Part shown: piece after piece, positions 15,323 through 26,801 of the stretch
How positions within the stretch are numbered: the first letter of the stretch is position 1
Layout: each line of letters opens with the position of its first letter
Assembly (NCBI GenBank): GCA_905339355.1
Contig: CAJPFZ010000281.1
Coordinates: forward strand, 1-40,562
DNA length: 40,562 bases
Direction: 5' to 3'
From: Burkholderiaceae bacterium
GTDB taxonomy: Bacteria; Pseudomonadota; Gammaproteobacteria; Burkholderiales; Burkholderiaceae_C
Made by a program: the position numbers and the translations under genes
The notes under the pieces: generated by a model
What the model was told of the DNA's origin: nothing
The model's database searches: none
What the model saw: the letters and a program-made list of their open reading frames with translations, nothing else

Positions 15323-16867
15323 TCATGCCGCCGCGAGCTTGAACACCGACACGGTGGTCACCAGCCGCTGCGCCTGCTGCCTCAGGCTCTCGGCCGCTGC
15401 GGCGCTTTGTTCGACCAGCGCCGCGTTCTGCTGCGTCGCCTGATCCATCTGCACCACCGCCTCGCCGACCTGCGCGACGCCGGCGCTCTGCTCGCTGCTC
15501 GCGCTGCTGATCTCGCCGATGACGTCGGTCACCCGGCCGATCGCGGCCACGATGTTGCGCATCGTCTCGCCGGCGCGATCGACCTGCCGCGTGCCTTGCT
15601 CCACCCGCTCGACGCTCGCGGTGATCAGCTGCTCGATCTCCTTGGAGGCTTGTGCGCTGCGCTGCGCGAGGCTTCGCACCTCGGACGCGACCACCGCGAA
15701 GCCGCGCCCCTGTTCGCCGGCGCGTGCCGCCTCGACGGCGGCGTTGAGCGCCAGGATGTTGGTCTGGAAGGCGATGTTGTTGATCACGCCGATGATGTCG
15801 GCGATCCTGGCCGAACTCTGGTTGATGCCCTTCATCGTGTCGACCACCTCACCGACGGCGGCACCGCCTTCGGCGGCGACGCTCGATGCGCCCTGCGCAA
15901 GCTGGTTGGCCAGGCGCGCGTTGTCGGCGTTCTGCCTGACGGCCGTGCCAAGCTGCTCCATCGAGGCCGCGGTTTCCTCGAGTGCGCTGGCCTGGGCCTC
16001 GGTGCGGCTGGACAGGTCGTTGTTGCCCATCGCGATCTGCGCGCTCGCGACCACCACGCTCTGCGCATTGCCGCGCACCTCGTCGACCACGCGAGCGAGC
16101 TTGTCGCGCATCGCCACGAGGCTGCGCATCAGCCGGGCCACTTCGTCGCCGCCGTCGGCCGGGATGTGATGAGACAGGTCGCCTTCGGCCACGGCGTCGG
16201 CCGCTGCCATCGCCAGCGCGAGGCGCCGCACGATCGTGCGCGAGACCAGCACGCTGACCGCCGCGGCGGCGCCGAGAACGAGCACCAGCACCGCGCCGAT
16301 GCGCTGCACGTCGGACCAGAACTGCGCGCGCAGGTCGTCGAAGTACAGGCCCGAGCCGACGACCCAGCCCCAGGGAGCAAAGCCCGCAACGTAGGTGAGC
16401 TTCTCCACCGGCTTGTCCCGGCCCGGCTTGGGCCACAGGTAGTCGACGTAGCCCGCCTTCTGCGCGCGCACCTTGTCGACGAAGGCGACGAACAAGGCCT
16501 TGCCGTTCGGATCCTTGAAGCCGCGCAGGTCGGTGCCGTCCATCTCCGGCTTCATGGGGTGCATCACCATCCGCACGTCCATGTCGTTGATGAAGAAGTA
16601 CTCGTCGGCGCCGTAGCGCATGCGGGCGATCGCTGCCTTGGCGAGTGCCTGGGCTTCGGCGCGGCTCGCCTTGCCCGAGGCCTCCAGACCATGGGCCCAC
16701 TGCAAAACGCCGCCGGCCGATTCGACCTGGTGGCGTACCAGCTGCTGCCGGTCGCGCAGGGCCGATTCGTATTTCTGCTGCATCAGCCAACCGAACATGC
16801 ACAGCATCAGCAGCGCCAGCACGCCGATCAGCAGGGCGAGGCGCGTCGAAATCTTCAGGTTGTTCAT
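15323..16867 (-). CDS. Methyl-accepting chemotaxis protein with single Cache domain
   Basis: A 514-residue receptor. TM1 is at about 10-29 and a periplasmic sCache_2-type sensor at about 35-185 ([36 protein letters not shown]). TM2 is at about 189-209, then HAMP (EGDLSHHI), then a long cytoplasmic coiled coil. The hairpin tip [20 protein letters not shown] is intact, so it can dock CheW/Che[21 protein letters not shown] is a methylation region. sCache_2 receptors commonly sense small organic acids, but the ligand cannot be read here. It lacks a C-terminal CheR-binding pentapeptide. The ATG at 16867 is chosen because GAGGGA lies a few bases upstream and the first TM follows directly; the open frame extends 44 codons further but is not protein-like. 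Confidence 0.93.
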   Translation of the reverse strand: MNNLKISTRLALLIGVLALLMLCMFGWLMQQKYESALRDRQQLVRHQVESAGGVLQWAHGLEASGKASRAEAQALAKAAIARMRYGADEYFFINDMDVRMVMHPMKPEMDGTDLRGFKDPNGKALFVAFVDKVRAQKAGYVDYLWPKPGRDKPVEKLTYVAGFAPWGWVVGSGLYFDDLRAQFWSDVQRIGAVLVLVLGAAAAVSVLVSRTIVRRLALAMAAADAVAEGDLSHHIPADGGDEVARLMRSLVAMRDKLARVVDEVRGNAQSVVVASAQIAMGNNDLSSRTEAQASALEETAASMEQLGTAVRQNADNARLANQLAQGASSVAAEGGAAVGEVVDTMKGINQSSARIADIIGVINNIAFQTNILALNAAVEAARAGEQGRGFAVVASEVRSLAQRSAQASKEIEQLITASVERVEQGTRQVDRAGETMRNIVAAIGRVTDVIGEISSASSEQSAGVAQVGEAVVQMDQATQQNAALVEQSAAAAESLRQQAQRLVTTVSVFKLAAA

Positions 16868-17047
16868 GGAGGTCCCTCGTTGTGGCGTGGGCCTGACCGT
16901 GCCGCTGCGCGGCCGGTCGGCCTGCGTGCACGCATCGTGCCGATGGCGTGGCAGGCGTCGCTTGCGTCGAGTCAACACGGTGACGGTGCCGCCGGTCACG
17001 CGCTGCGCAATAGATCACGCCGCATCGTCGAGCGAGCCGCGTGTCCC

Positions 17048-17053
17048 GATAAT
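17048..17053 (+). promoter_or_regulatory. -10-like GATAAT directly before dbpA ATG
   Basis: GATAAT ends 5 bases before the dbpA ATG at 17059, and no Shine-Dalgarno sequence is present. Transcription from it would start at or one base from the A of the ATG, giving a leaderless mRNA. The -35 region is weak (TCGTCG at suitable spacing). Confidence 0.45.
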
Positions 17054-17058
17054 CGTGC

Positions 17059-18491
<1,433 letters not shown>

Positions 18492-18495
<4 letters not shown>

Positions 18496-19739
18496 CGACC
18501 TTCGCCGCACTCGGTCTCACGCCGGCGCTCGTTCGCGCCGCGCATGAATGCGGCTATGCCGAGCCGACGCCGGTTCAGGCCGCGGCTGTTCCGGCCGCGC
18601 TTGCGGGCAGCGACGTGCTGGCCACGGCGCAGACGGGTTCCGGCAAGACGGCCGCGTTCGCCCTGCCCATCCTGCAGCGGCTGCATGACGACGCTCGCGA
18701 GGCACCGAAAAGAACTCAGGCGCTGGTGCTGGTGCCCACCCGCGAACTCGCGGCGCAGGTGGGCGAATCGATCCGGGCGCTGGCGCGACATCTGGCCGAA
18801 CCGGTCAAGGTGGCGATCGTATTCGGCGGGGTGTCGATCAACCCGCAGATGATGAAGCTGCGCGGCGGCGCCGAGTTGATGGTCGCCACGCCCGGCCGGC
18901 TGCTCGACCTGGTCGATCAAAACGCCGTGCGCTTGGACCGCGTGGCGCTGCTCGTGCTGGACGAAGCCGATCGCCTGCTGGAGGCGGTTTTTGCCGACGA
19001 GCTGGCGCGGGTGCTGGCGCTGCTGCCGGCGCGTCGACAGAACCTGCTGTTCTCCGCCACCTTCCCGCCGGCGCTGCAGGCGCTGGCAAGCCGCCTGTTG
19101 CACGAGCCCGTGCGCATCGACGTGCCGCAAGAGCCTGCCGCGGCGCGCCCGGTGGTGGAACAGCATGCCGTCGAGGTGGATGCGGCGAAGCGCACCCCGC
19201 TGCTGCGCCACCTCATTCAAACCAGCGGTTGGACGCGCGTGCTCGTGTTCGTTGCCACCCGCTACGCGAGCGATCACCTGGCCGACAAGCTGCGCCGCTC
19301 GGGCATTGCTGCCGCCGCGTTCCATGCGGACGCCAGCCAGGGCGCGCGCACGCGGGCACTGGCCGAGTTCAAGGCCGGCCAGCTGCAGGTGCTCGTGGCC
19401 ACCGACCTCGCCGCGCGCGGCATCGACATCGTGCAGCTCCCGGTGGTGGTGAACTACGACCTGCCGCGCTCGGCGCTCGATCATCTGCACCGCATCGGCC
19501 GCACCGCGCGTGCCGGCGCCGGCGGGCTGGCGGTGAGCTTCATCAGCGCGGACAGCGAGGCGCATTTCCGGCTGATCGAAAAGCGCCAGGGCTTTCGTGT
19601 GGCTCGCGAGCGCATTGCCGGATTCGAGCCGGCCGCGCCACCCGAGTCGTTCGCCCCGGTGCCTGCGAACGGTGGCGTCAAGGGCAAGCGCAAGAGCAAG
19701 AAAGACAAGCTGCGCGAAGCGGCCGCGCGCGGCGGGTAG
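18492..19739 (+). CDS. rhlE: DEAD-box RNA helicase, RhlE-like
   Basis: A 415-residue second DEAD-box helicase. A TTG start at 18492 overlaps the dbpA stop in the sequence TTGA, with AAGGTG about 8 bases upstream; no better start fits the family N-terminus TFAALGLTPALVRAAHECGY. Motifs: AQTGSGKT (46-53), PTREL, FGGVSINPQ, TPGRLLDL, DEAD (157-160), SAT (188-190), ATDLAARGIDI and HRIGRTARAG. The last is motif VI with Ala in place of the usual Gly. The C-terminal tail is short and very basic (KGKRKSKKDKLRE), as in RhlE-type helicases that bind rRNA or mRNA. Coupling to dbpA suggests a shared role in ribosome assembly or cold adaptation. Confidence 0.9.
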
Positions 19740-19749
19740 GGCGCACCGG

Positions 19750-20505
19750 TTACGCGGCCGCCCGTGGCCTGCGCACGAGGTCCAGCAGCGCCAGCTCGCG
19801 CAGCCGCGGCAGCGACAGCACGCACAGCGAACGGCGTTCCAGCCGGAGCACGCCCTCGCGCTCCATCGAGCGCAGCACCAGGTTGACCCGCGAGCGGCTC
19901 GCGACCACCAGGTCGGCCCACTCGTCCTGCGAAAGCCGAAGGTGGCTGGCGCCGTTCTGGCGCTGCATCAGCCAGACGATCTTGCGCGCCAGGCGCGCGG
20001 CCAGCGGCAGCGTCTGCAGCTCTTCCATCACCCGCTCGAGCTCCGCGAGCCGCGCATAGCTCATCCGCAGCAGCGCCTGCAGCAACGTGGGGTGCTGCGA
20101 GACGAGCCGCTTCATCGAGGCGCTGCGGATGACCAGCACCGAGCAGTCGGTCTGGGCCACCGCCTCCACCAAGTTGGGCATGTCATCGGCCGCCGACAGC
20201 TCGCCGAACCACTCGCCCGGCCCCATGAAGGACAGCGTGAACGCCTTGCCACTCACGAACACCGCGCTCAGGCGGACGCTGCCGCGGGTGACCGCGAACC
20301 AGTCGTTGCGCGCGATGCCGTGGCGGCAGAGCGGCTGGCCGGCCGCAACGGCATGCAACGTGGCTTGCGTGAGCATCGCCGCCTGCGCTTGTGCCGGCAG
20401 CGCGCGAAACCAGGGCCCCTGCTGCAGCGCGGCGCGCTCGTGCAGCGCCAGGCCGAACGACAGCGGGTCGTTGGCGGCGTGTGTCTGCAATGGCGTTCGG
20501 TTCAT
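19750..20505 (-). CDS. Crp/Fnr-family transcriptional regulator
   Basis: A 251-residue regulator. An N-terminal cyclic-nucleotide-binding-like beta-roll (about 45-150; FMGPGEWFGELSAADDMPN is the phosphate-binding-cassette-like stretch) is followed by a long dimer helix and a Crp-type helix-turn-helix (LSQDEWADLVVASRSRVNLV, then LRSMEREGVLRLERRSL). The Arg-Ser pair that contacts cyclic nucleotide phosphate in Crp is not evident in the cassette, and the N-terminal cysteines of Fnr are absent, so the effector is unknown. The ATG at 20505 gives the usual family length; the frame stays open further upstream over the divergent gene start. It is divergent from the AraC-type gene, with 88 bases between starts. 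Confidence 0.88.
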   Translation of the reverse strand: MNRTPLQTHAANDPLSFGLALHERAALQQGPWFRALPAQAQAAMLTQATLHAVAAGQPLCRHGIARNDWFAVTRGSVRLSAVFVSGKAFTLSFMGPGEWFGELSAADDMPNLVEAVAQTDCSVLVIRSASMKRLVSQHPTLLQALLRMSYARLAELERVMEELQTLPLAARLARKIVWLMQRQNGASHLRLSQDEWADLVVASRSRVNLVLRSMEREGVLRLERRSLCVLSLPRLRELALLDLVRRPRAAA

Positions 20506-20593
20506 GCTGGCGCGCAGTCTTGGCGCAAATGCCCGCCGCGTCAGTCCCCGATCCGGCCGCCCTACTTGCAAATCGTGCCACCATCGCGTGGCC

Positions 20594-21709
20594 ATGAGAT
20601 CGACCGCCCTGCGGCCTGAAGCCGCCCCCACCGTCTCCACGGCCTACCTGCGGGAGGTCGTGAACGCGATGGAACTCGACGGCGCGCTGGTCGAGGCGGC
20701 GCTGGTGGCGGCGGGCATCGCGCCCGACCTGATCGAGCGTCCCGCCGCGCGCATCACCGAACTGCAGCTCGCCACGCTGTACCGCTGGCTCGCCGTGCGC
20801 TGCGACGACGAGATGCTGCGCCTGTTCTCTCGGCCGCTGCGTCCCGGATCGCTGAAGTTCACCTGCCTCGGGCTGCTCGAGGCGCGCGACCTGCGGACGG
20901 CGCTGCACCGCTGGTCGGTGATTCTTCGCCTGCTGCAGGACGACTTCCGGCTCGACGTGGACAGGGCCGACGCAGAGGCGTGGATCGCCATCGTCGAGGA
21001 GCCGCACCGGCCGCCCTGCAAGCCGGTGGCGCTGGACCTGATGCTGAAGCTGATTCACGGCGTCGCCTCCTGGCTCATCGACCGGCGCATCCCGCTGCTG
21101 GGCGTCGACTTCTCATTTGCAGCGCCTGCGGCCGGCGCCACCGACTTCGCCGCGCTGTACCCTGGCCCGGTCGCCTACGACATGCCGCGCTGCGCGCTCA
21201 GGCTGGCATCCAGCTACCTGGACCAGCCGATTCGCCGCAGCCGCTCCGATATCCCGGCATTTCTGCGCCGAGCGCCGGAAGACTGGCTGTTCGTGCCATT
21301 CAGCGAGCCGCGCCTGGAGCAGCGGCTGCGCGCCCACGTGGCCTCGCGCCTGCCGTTGCCCTCGACCGCGCAGGGCGCGGCCTGCGCGCTGCACCTGTCG
21401 GTGCGAACGCTGCACCGCCGCCTCGCGCAGGAAGGCACCAGCTTGCAGCGCGTGAAGGACCAGCTGCGGCGCGATGTCGCGATCCAGCGGCTGACAGGAT
21501 CGCAGGAGTCGATCGCTGCCATTGCGGCGCAACTGGGGTTCGACGGGCCGGCGTCGTTCCATCGCGCGTTCAAGGGGTGGACCGGCAGCACGCCCGGAGC
21601 CTATCGCAGCGTGTCGGCGCTCGACGGGCGTTCGAAGGCGTCATCCGGCGAAGCGGGCGCGGCGCCGCTCTCCTCCAGCTACGCAAGATCCGCACACCGC
21701 GCACCATGA
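20594..21709 (+). CDS. AraC-family transcriptional regulator
   Basis: A 371-residue regulator of the long AraC subgroup with an Arabinose_bd (PF12625-like) N-terminal domain: ALVEAALVAAGIAPDLIERP at the start, then FTCLGLLEARDLRTALHRWS and VDFSFAAP in the middle. The C-terminal double helix-turn-helix is clear: AACALHLSVRTLHRRLAQEG (first HTH) and SIAAIAAQLGFDGPASFHRA with FKGWTGSTPGAYR (second). Such regulators commonly respond to hydrophobic or lipid-like compounds and activate nearby operons; the target is not evident here. The start ATG at 20594 lacks a clear Shine-Dalgarno sequence. The last 30 residues are a low-complexity Ser/Ala/Arg tail beyond the domain. Confidence 0.9.
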   Translation: MRSTALRPEAAPTVSTAYLREVVNAMELDGALVEAALVAAGIAPDLIERPAARITELQLATLYRWLAVRCDDEMLRLFSRPLRPGSLKFTCLGLLEARDLRTALHRWSVILRLLQDDFRLDVDRADAEAWIAIVEEPHRPPCKPVALDLMLKLIHGVASWLIDRRIPLLGVDFSFAAPAAGATDFAALYPGPVAYDMPRCALRLASSYLDQPIRRSRSDIPAFLRRAPEDWLFVPFSEPRLEQRLRAHVASRLPLPSTAQGAACALHLSVRTLHRRLAQEGTSLQRVKDQLRRDVAIQRLTGSQESIAAIAAQLGFDGPASFHRAFKGWTGSTPGAYRSVSALDGRSKASSGEAGAAPLSSSYARSAHRAP

Positions 21710-21801
21710 CGCGGGTCTGTCCACCGTGGCGCGGTATCCCGCGTTCAATCTGTGGGTACCAGAGGCTGACAATGGCCGTTCAGGGCCCTTAAGGAGTGAC
21801 G

Positions 21802-22143
21802 ATGAAACTGCGCACCACGTCCTTGCTTGCCGCTGCAGCGGCAGCGTTCGCGTTCTCCGTGCCGGCGGCAGCTGCCCCCGACGCCGATGCCGCCCAAGCC
21901 TTCGGCAAGGCCAACGGCTGCACGAAGTGCCACGCGGTGGACAAGTCCAAGAAGGGGCCTTCGTTCCAGAAGACCGCCGCCAAGTACAAGGGCCAGGCCG
22001 ATGCCGAGGCCAAGCTGGTCAAGTTCCTGACCTCCTCGCCGAAGGTCAAGTTCGACGACGGCACCGAGGAAGATCACAAGGCCCTCGACGCCAAGGATCC
22101 GAAGGCCGTGCAGAACCTGGCCGCCTGGATCCTCGCGCAGTAG
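21802..22143 (+). CDS. Small periplasmic c-type cytochrome lacking a methionine ligand
   Basis: A 113-residue cytochrome c. The signal peptide (SLLAAAAAAFAFSVPAAAA) is followed by a heme site CTKCH (Cys40, Cys43, His44) and a class I fold with a C-terminal helix VQNLAAWILAQ. In class I cytochromes c551/c552 a methionine about 40-50 residues after CxxCH is the sixth ligand. No methionine exists anywhere in the mature protein; at that position the sequence is KVKFDDGTEEDHKAL, with His92 as the only obvious alternative ligand. The heme may be bis-His or high-spin. AAGGAG lies 5 bases before the ATG, which is preferred over the GTG at 21796. The partner enzyme is unknown; no oxidase or reductase gene is nearby. 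Confidence 0.88.
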   Translation: MKLRTTSLLAAAAAAFAFSVPAAAAPDADAAQAFGKANGCTKCHAVDKSKKGPSFQKTAAKYKGQADAEAKLVKFLTSSPKVKFDDGTEEDHKALDAKDPKAVQNLAAWILAQ

Positions 22144-22186
22144 CGCCAGGCGCCTCTCGCTTCCTCTCCCTCTGCGAGATCTTTCC

Positions 22187-22207
22187 CCCTCTCCCCCTGG
22201 GAGAGGG
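22187..22207. repeat. Dispersed-type intergenic palindrome
   Basis: CCCTCTCCC (22187-22195) and GGGAGAGGG (22199-22207) form a 9-base-pair stem with a 3-base loop, followed by TTGGGGTGCGGG. The CCCTCTCCC...GGGAGAGGGTTGGGGTG pattern is familiar as a short dispersed intergenic repeat in many proteobacterial genomes. It lies 44 bases after the cytochrome stop and may act as its transcription end. The rest of the 183-base gap contains nothing else clear. Confidence 0.7.
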
Positions 22208-22326
22208 TTGGGGTGCGGGCCGGCTCGCTGAACCCGCGCCTGGCCTCGCCGCGGCTACGGCCAATTGCAATGACAGTCCGTTCGTTGTAAACCTTCGGCC
22301 CGCTTGGTTCTGAGAGGAGGCGCAGC

Positions 22327-22719
22327 ATGGACCGATTCACCGGCGGCTGCCTGTGCGGCAACGTCCGAATCGTCGCGTCGGGACGCCCATACCGGGTCGG
22401 CCTTTGCCACTGTCTCGACTGCCGCAAGCATCATGGCGCGCTCTTTCACGCCTCCGCGGTATTCCCACAGGACGCGGTGATGATCGATGGCGACACAAGC
22501 AACTACAACGGGCGATTCTTCTGTCCCCGCTGCGGCTCCTCCGTTTTCGGACGCACCGCAGACGAAATCGAAGTGAACCTGGGTTCGCTCGACGCCCCCG
22601 ACCAACTGACGCCCACCTACGAAAGCTGGATCATCCGCCGCGAGTCCTGGTTGCCGTCTCTTCCGCTTGCGAGAAGGTACGAGCGCGATCGTGACGCGAC
22701 GAGTCGTCATGAAGGGTAG
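22327..22719 (+). CDS. GFA/CENP-V-family zinc protein
   Basis: A 130-residue protein of the glutathione-dependent formaldehyde-activating (GFA) family. Zinc ligands fall into the family pattern: Cys8 and Cys10 (GGCLCGNV) with Cys66 and Cys69 (FFCPRCGSSVF) as the structural site, and Cys27, Cys29 and Cys32 (LCHCLDCRKHHGA) as the catalytic-type site. Only the founding member (Gfa) has a described role, in S-hydroxymethylglutathione formation. Most relatives of this size have unknown substrates, so no reaction is asserted. GAGGAGG lies 7 bases before the ATG. The last 15 or so residues (ERDRDATSRHEG) are a charged tail. It is convergent with fic. Confidence 0.88.
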   Translation: MDRFTGGCLCGNVRIVASGRPYRVGLCHCLDCRKHHGALFHASAVFPQDAVMIDGDTSNYNGRFFCPRCGSSVFGRTADEIEVNLGSLDAPDQLTPTYESWIIRRESWLPSLPLARRYERDRDATSRHEG

Positions 22720-22737
22720 GTCGCGCGAGAAAGGTCA

Positions 22738-22775
22738 CATCTGCCTCCAACAGATGGAGTCCGTCGGGGGCGACG
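22738..22775. terminator. Two short hairpins between convergent GFA and fic genes
   Basis: CATCTG (22738-22743) pairs with CAGATG (22751-22756), and CGTCG (22762-22766) pairs with CGACG (22771-22775). They fill the 73-base convergent gap. No strong T-tract follows either on the plus strand. They are candidate bidirectional transcription ends with modest support. Confidence 0.35.
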
Positions 22776-22792
22776 GGGGGTCACGTGGTCGG

Positions 22793-23926
22793 CTATTTTG
22801 CGTAGCTCGGCACGTCGTTCGCGTCGCTGGCCAGCAGCTGCAGCAGCCGCGGATGGATGAACAGCTTCTCCTTGCCCACTTTGGCCTCGCGCAGCATGCC
22901 GATGGACACCAGGTCCTGCAGATAGCGCGACGCGGCCTGGCGCTGCGCGACTCCCTTGTCGACCAGATTGCCGATGCGGCAGTACGGCTGCTCGAAGATT
23001 GCGTCGACGAGTTCGCGGCTGTAGATCTTGGGCAGGCGCTCGCGCACGTGCGCTGCGGCGGCGTCCGACAGCGCCCGGATCGCCAGGATCTTGTCGGTGG
23101 TCCAGCGCGCGGTCTCCTCGACCGCCTTCAGCATGAAGAGTAGCCAGGGCTCCCACGCACTCTCGCGCGTCACCTCGAGCAGCAGGCGGTAGTAGTCGAC
23201 CTTGTTCGCGATGATGAAGCGGCTGAGGTACAGGATCGGCAGCGCCAGCAGCTCCTCCTGGATCAGGACCAGGATGTTCAGCACGCGGCCGGTTCGGCCA
23301 TTGCCGTCGGTGAACGGGTGGATGGCCTCGAACTGGTAGTGGGCAACGGCCATGCGCACAAGCGGGTCAAGATCCACCTGCTCGTGGAGGAACCGCTCCC
23401 AGTTGGCCAGCAGGTCGCGCACAAGCGTCTCCCCCTCGGGCGGCGTGTAGATGATCTGACCAGTCGCGGCGTTGACCAACTGTGTACCGGGCACGCGCCG
23501 CACGTCGATCTCGGTCGCCTTGATGGTCCGACAGATCTCGACCGCGGTGGCTGTGCACAGCGGGCGGTGCGCGAGCGACTCGAAGCCAGCGTACAGCGCG
23601 GTGCGATAGCGCAGCGCCTCCTTGGTGGCGGCGTCGGCAGCGCCGTCGTGGGCCTGTGCGAACTGGAACAGCTTGTCGGCTGTCGTGACGATGTTCTCGA
23701 TCTCGGAGCTGTCCTTGGCTTCCAGCAGCGGGATCGTGTTGATGAGCATCGTCTGGTTGGGGATCAGCGCGGCAGCCTGCTTGAGCGCCGCCAGTGCGGC
23801 GCGCGATAGCACGCACTGCTTGAGCACGGCGCGGCTCTCCAATTCGGCGGTCGGCGGCAGCCGCCGGAGTTCGTTGTGCGGGCGATCAGGCGACCACGTG
23901 TTCGTGAAAGGCGCTTCGGGCGACAT
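22793..23926 (-). CDS. Fic-domain AMP transferase (class II) with C-terminal winged helix
   Basis: A 377-residue Fic protein. The catalytic loop HPFTDGNGRTGR begins at His203 and matches HPFx[DE]GNGRxxR exactly, so AMP transfer from ATP to a target hydroxyl is expected. An inhibitory helix lies N-terminal to it: Ser73-Ser-Glu-Ile-Glu77-Asn78 fits (S/T)xxxE(G/N), which places it in class II, self-inhibited by the glutamate finger. The C-terminal third (IGNLVDKGVAQRQAASRYLQ, then DLVSIGMLREAKVG) is a winged-helix DNA-binding-like domain common in this subgroup. No antitoxin-like small gene lies next to it. Start: ATG at 23926, without a clear Shine-Dalgarno; a GTG at 23962 is an alternative. 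The target protein is unknown. Confidence 0.92.
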   Translation of the reverse strand: MSPEAPFTNTWSPDRPHNELRRLPPTAELESRAVLKQCVLSRAALAALKQAAALIPNQTMLINTIPLLEAKDSSEIENIVTTADKLFQFAQAHDGAADAATKEALRYRTALYAGFESLAHRPLCTATAVEICRTIKATEIDVRRVPGTQLVNAATGQIIYTPPEGETLVRDLLANWERFLHEQVDLDPLVRMAVAHYQFEAIHPFTDGNGRTGRVLNILVLIQEELLALPILYLSRFIIANKVDYYRLLLEVTRESAWEPWLLFMLKAVEETARWTTDKILAIRALSDAAAAHVRERLPKIYSRELVDAIFEQPYCRIGNLVDKGVAQRQAASRYLQDLVSIGMLREAKVGKEKLFIHPRLLQLLASDANDVPSYAK

Positions 23927-23998
23927 GTGCCGAGGATATGTCCCAGTCAGCGACACGTCCACCGGAATGTGTCGACAAAACGTCAGAATGACGACACG
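23921..23998. promoter_or_regulatory. Cluster of CGACAC/GTGTCG half-sites upstream of fic
   Basis: The hexamer CGACAC or its complement occurs at 23951-23956, 23969-23974 (as GTGTCG) and 23992-23997, with a related CGACAT at 23921-23926. The copies at 23969 and 23992 are inverted around a smaller dyad, CGTC-AGAAT-GACG (23981-23993). This is a suitable arrangement for a dimeric DNA-binding protein controlling fic. The Fic protein itself has a winged-helix domain and could be the binder, but that is inference. Confidence 0.4.
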
Positions 23999-24057
23999 AT
24001 CACCTGCCTACCCAGCCCCTGCATTTGTCGGCTTTTTATCTGGATCCAACGACCCGC

Positions 24058-25926
<1,869 letters not shown>

Positions 25927-26037
25927 GAGAGTCACCTGGAGGAATTGGGATGTCGGGATGCTAGGCGGGAGGTGGAGAACGATGCTGCCAAATTTTCGTG
26001 ATGAATGAACGAATAGACCGCTTGCCGCGCTTGGCGC

Positions 26038-26043
26038 AATAAT
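26038..26043 (+). promoter_or_regulatory. -10-like AATAAT directly before the Lrp-type gene
   Basis: AATAAT ends 5 bases before the ATG at 26049 and no Shine-Dalgarno sequence is visible, so a transcript would start at about the A of the ATG. The 122-base region is shared with divergent glmS. Confidence 0.4.
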
Positions 26044-26048
26044 GCTTC

Positions 26049-26558
26049 ATGAAGCCAGCTGAATCGCAAGAAAACGCCGACGCTTTTGCACTCGACACGA
26101 CCGACCTGCGCATCCTGGGCGTCCTTCAGCAGGACGCGTCGCTATCGAACCAGGACTTGGCCGCTGCGGCGCATACCTCGCCTGCCACCTGCCTGCGGCG
26201 AGTCAAGCGCCTGGTCGATGCCGGGGTCATCGAACGCCGAGTCGCCATCCTTTCGCCCGACCGGCTGGGCGCGGGGCTCAGCGCCATCGCCGAGGTCACT
26301 CTCGATCGGCAGGGTGCCGAGCACCTGCAGGCTTTCGAACTGCGCGCGTTGGCCGAAACGGCGGTGCAGCAGTGCTATCGCGTGTCCCCGGGCCCCGATT
26401 TCGTGTTGCTGCTCCAGGTGGCGGACATGAGTGCCTGGGCCGCACTCGTCGATCGTCTCTTCACACAAGACGCCAACGTACGAAACGTGAAGAGCTTCTT
26501 CTGCGTGAAGCGCGCGAAGTTCGAGACCAAACTGCCTTTGCCAGCGCCTCGGCAGTGA
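26049..26558 (+). CDS. Lrp/AsnC-family transcriptional regulator
   Basis: A 169-residue Lrp/AsnC protein. The N-terminal HTH begins LDTTDLRILGVLQQDASLSN and continues LAAAAHTSPATCLRRVKRLV, with DAGVIERRVAILSPDRLG as the wing. The C-terminal RAM effector-binding domain runs from about 75 to 160 (VQQCYRVSPGPDFVLLLQV, DANVRNVKSFFCVKRAKFET). Members form octamers and respond to amino acids; the ligand here is not known. It is divergently placed to glmS, but regulation of that gene is not implied by sequence. About 16 residues precede the usual family N-terminus. The end is followed by a GC hairpin. Confidence 0.93.
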   Translation: MKPAESQENADAFALDTTDLRILGVLQQDASLSNQDLAAAAHTSPATCLRRVKRLVDAGVIERRVAILSPDRLGAGLSAIAEVTLDRQGAEHLQAFELRALAETAVQQCYRVSPGPDFVLLLQVADMSAWAALVDRLFTQDANVRNVKSFFCVKRAKFETKLPLPAPRQ

Positions 26559-26614
26559 CTCGGCGGACCGGGATATACCCGCAGTCGATTCAACAGTTCC
26601 CTATGAGGACGCGG

Positions 26615-26637
26615 CACCCCCTCAACCAAGGGGGGTG
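26615..26637 (+). terminator. Hairpin downstream of the Lrp-type gene
   Basis: CACCCCCT (26615-26622) pairs with AGGGGGGTG (26629-26637) with a single extra G and a CAACCA loop, 56 bases after the stop. The stem is strong; no T-tract follows on the plus strand. It probably ends the regulator transcript. Confidence 0.5.
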
Positions 26638-26656
26638 ACGGACGTGAATTCGTCAC
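26635..26656. promoter_or_regulatory. GTGACG/CGTCAC inverted repeat upstream of the PEP-CTERM gene
   Basis: GTGACG (26635-26640) and CGTCAC (26651-26656) flank a 10-base centre containing GTGAATT. The centre-to-centre distance of about 16 bases suits a dimeric regulator. It lies about 150 bases upstream of the PEP-CTERM gene start, within a 243-base gap. I see no good sigma-54 motif (TGGC-N8-TGC) in the gap. Confidence 0.35.
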
Positions 26657-26801
26657 AACAGAATGCCCGCTCGTTGCTCGGGCTCAACTCATGGACCCGG
26701 GCGCTTACTGCAACTTCGTCGGCCTCTTCGCTTTGCCTGCTCACAAGACAGGCCAGCCGGGCAGGTGAAGCCGGATCAACCATTTCCGCAAAGGGAACTC
26801 A

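Noticed and set aside
13047-15443. Plus-strand open frame of 798 codons opposite prolyl oligopeptidase
   Set aside because: Shadow with His/Ala/Gly/Arg bias; the minus strand has the full catalytic triad.
22793-23926. Fic as part of a toxin-antitoxin pair
   Set aside because: The inhibitory SxxxEN helix is inside the Fic protein itself, and no small antitoxin gene lies beside it.
25927-26048. Possible glmS ribozyme in the glmS leader
   Set aside because: The 122-base region shared with the divergent Lrp-type gene shows no ribozyme core, and this ribozyme is known from Gram-positive bacteria.
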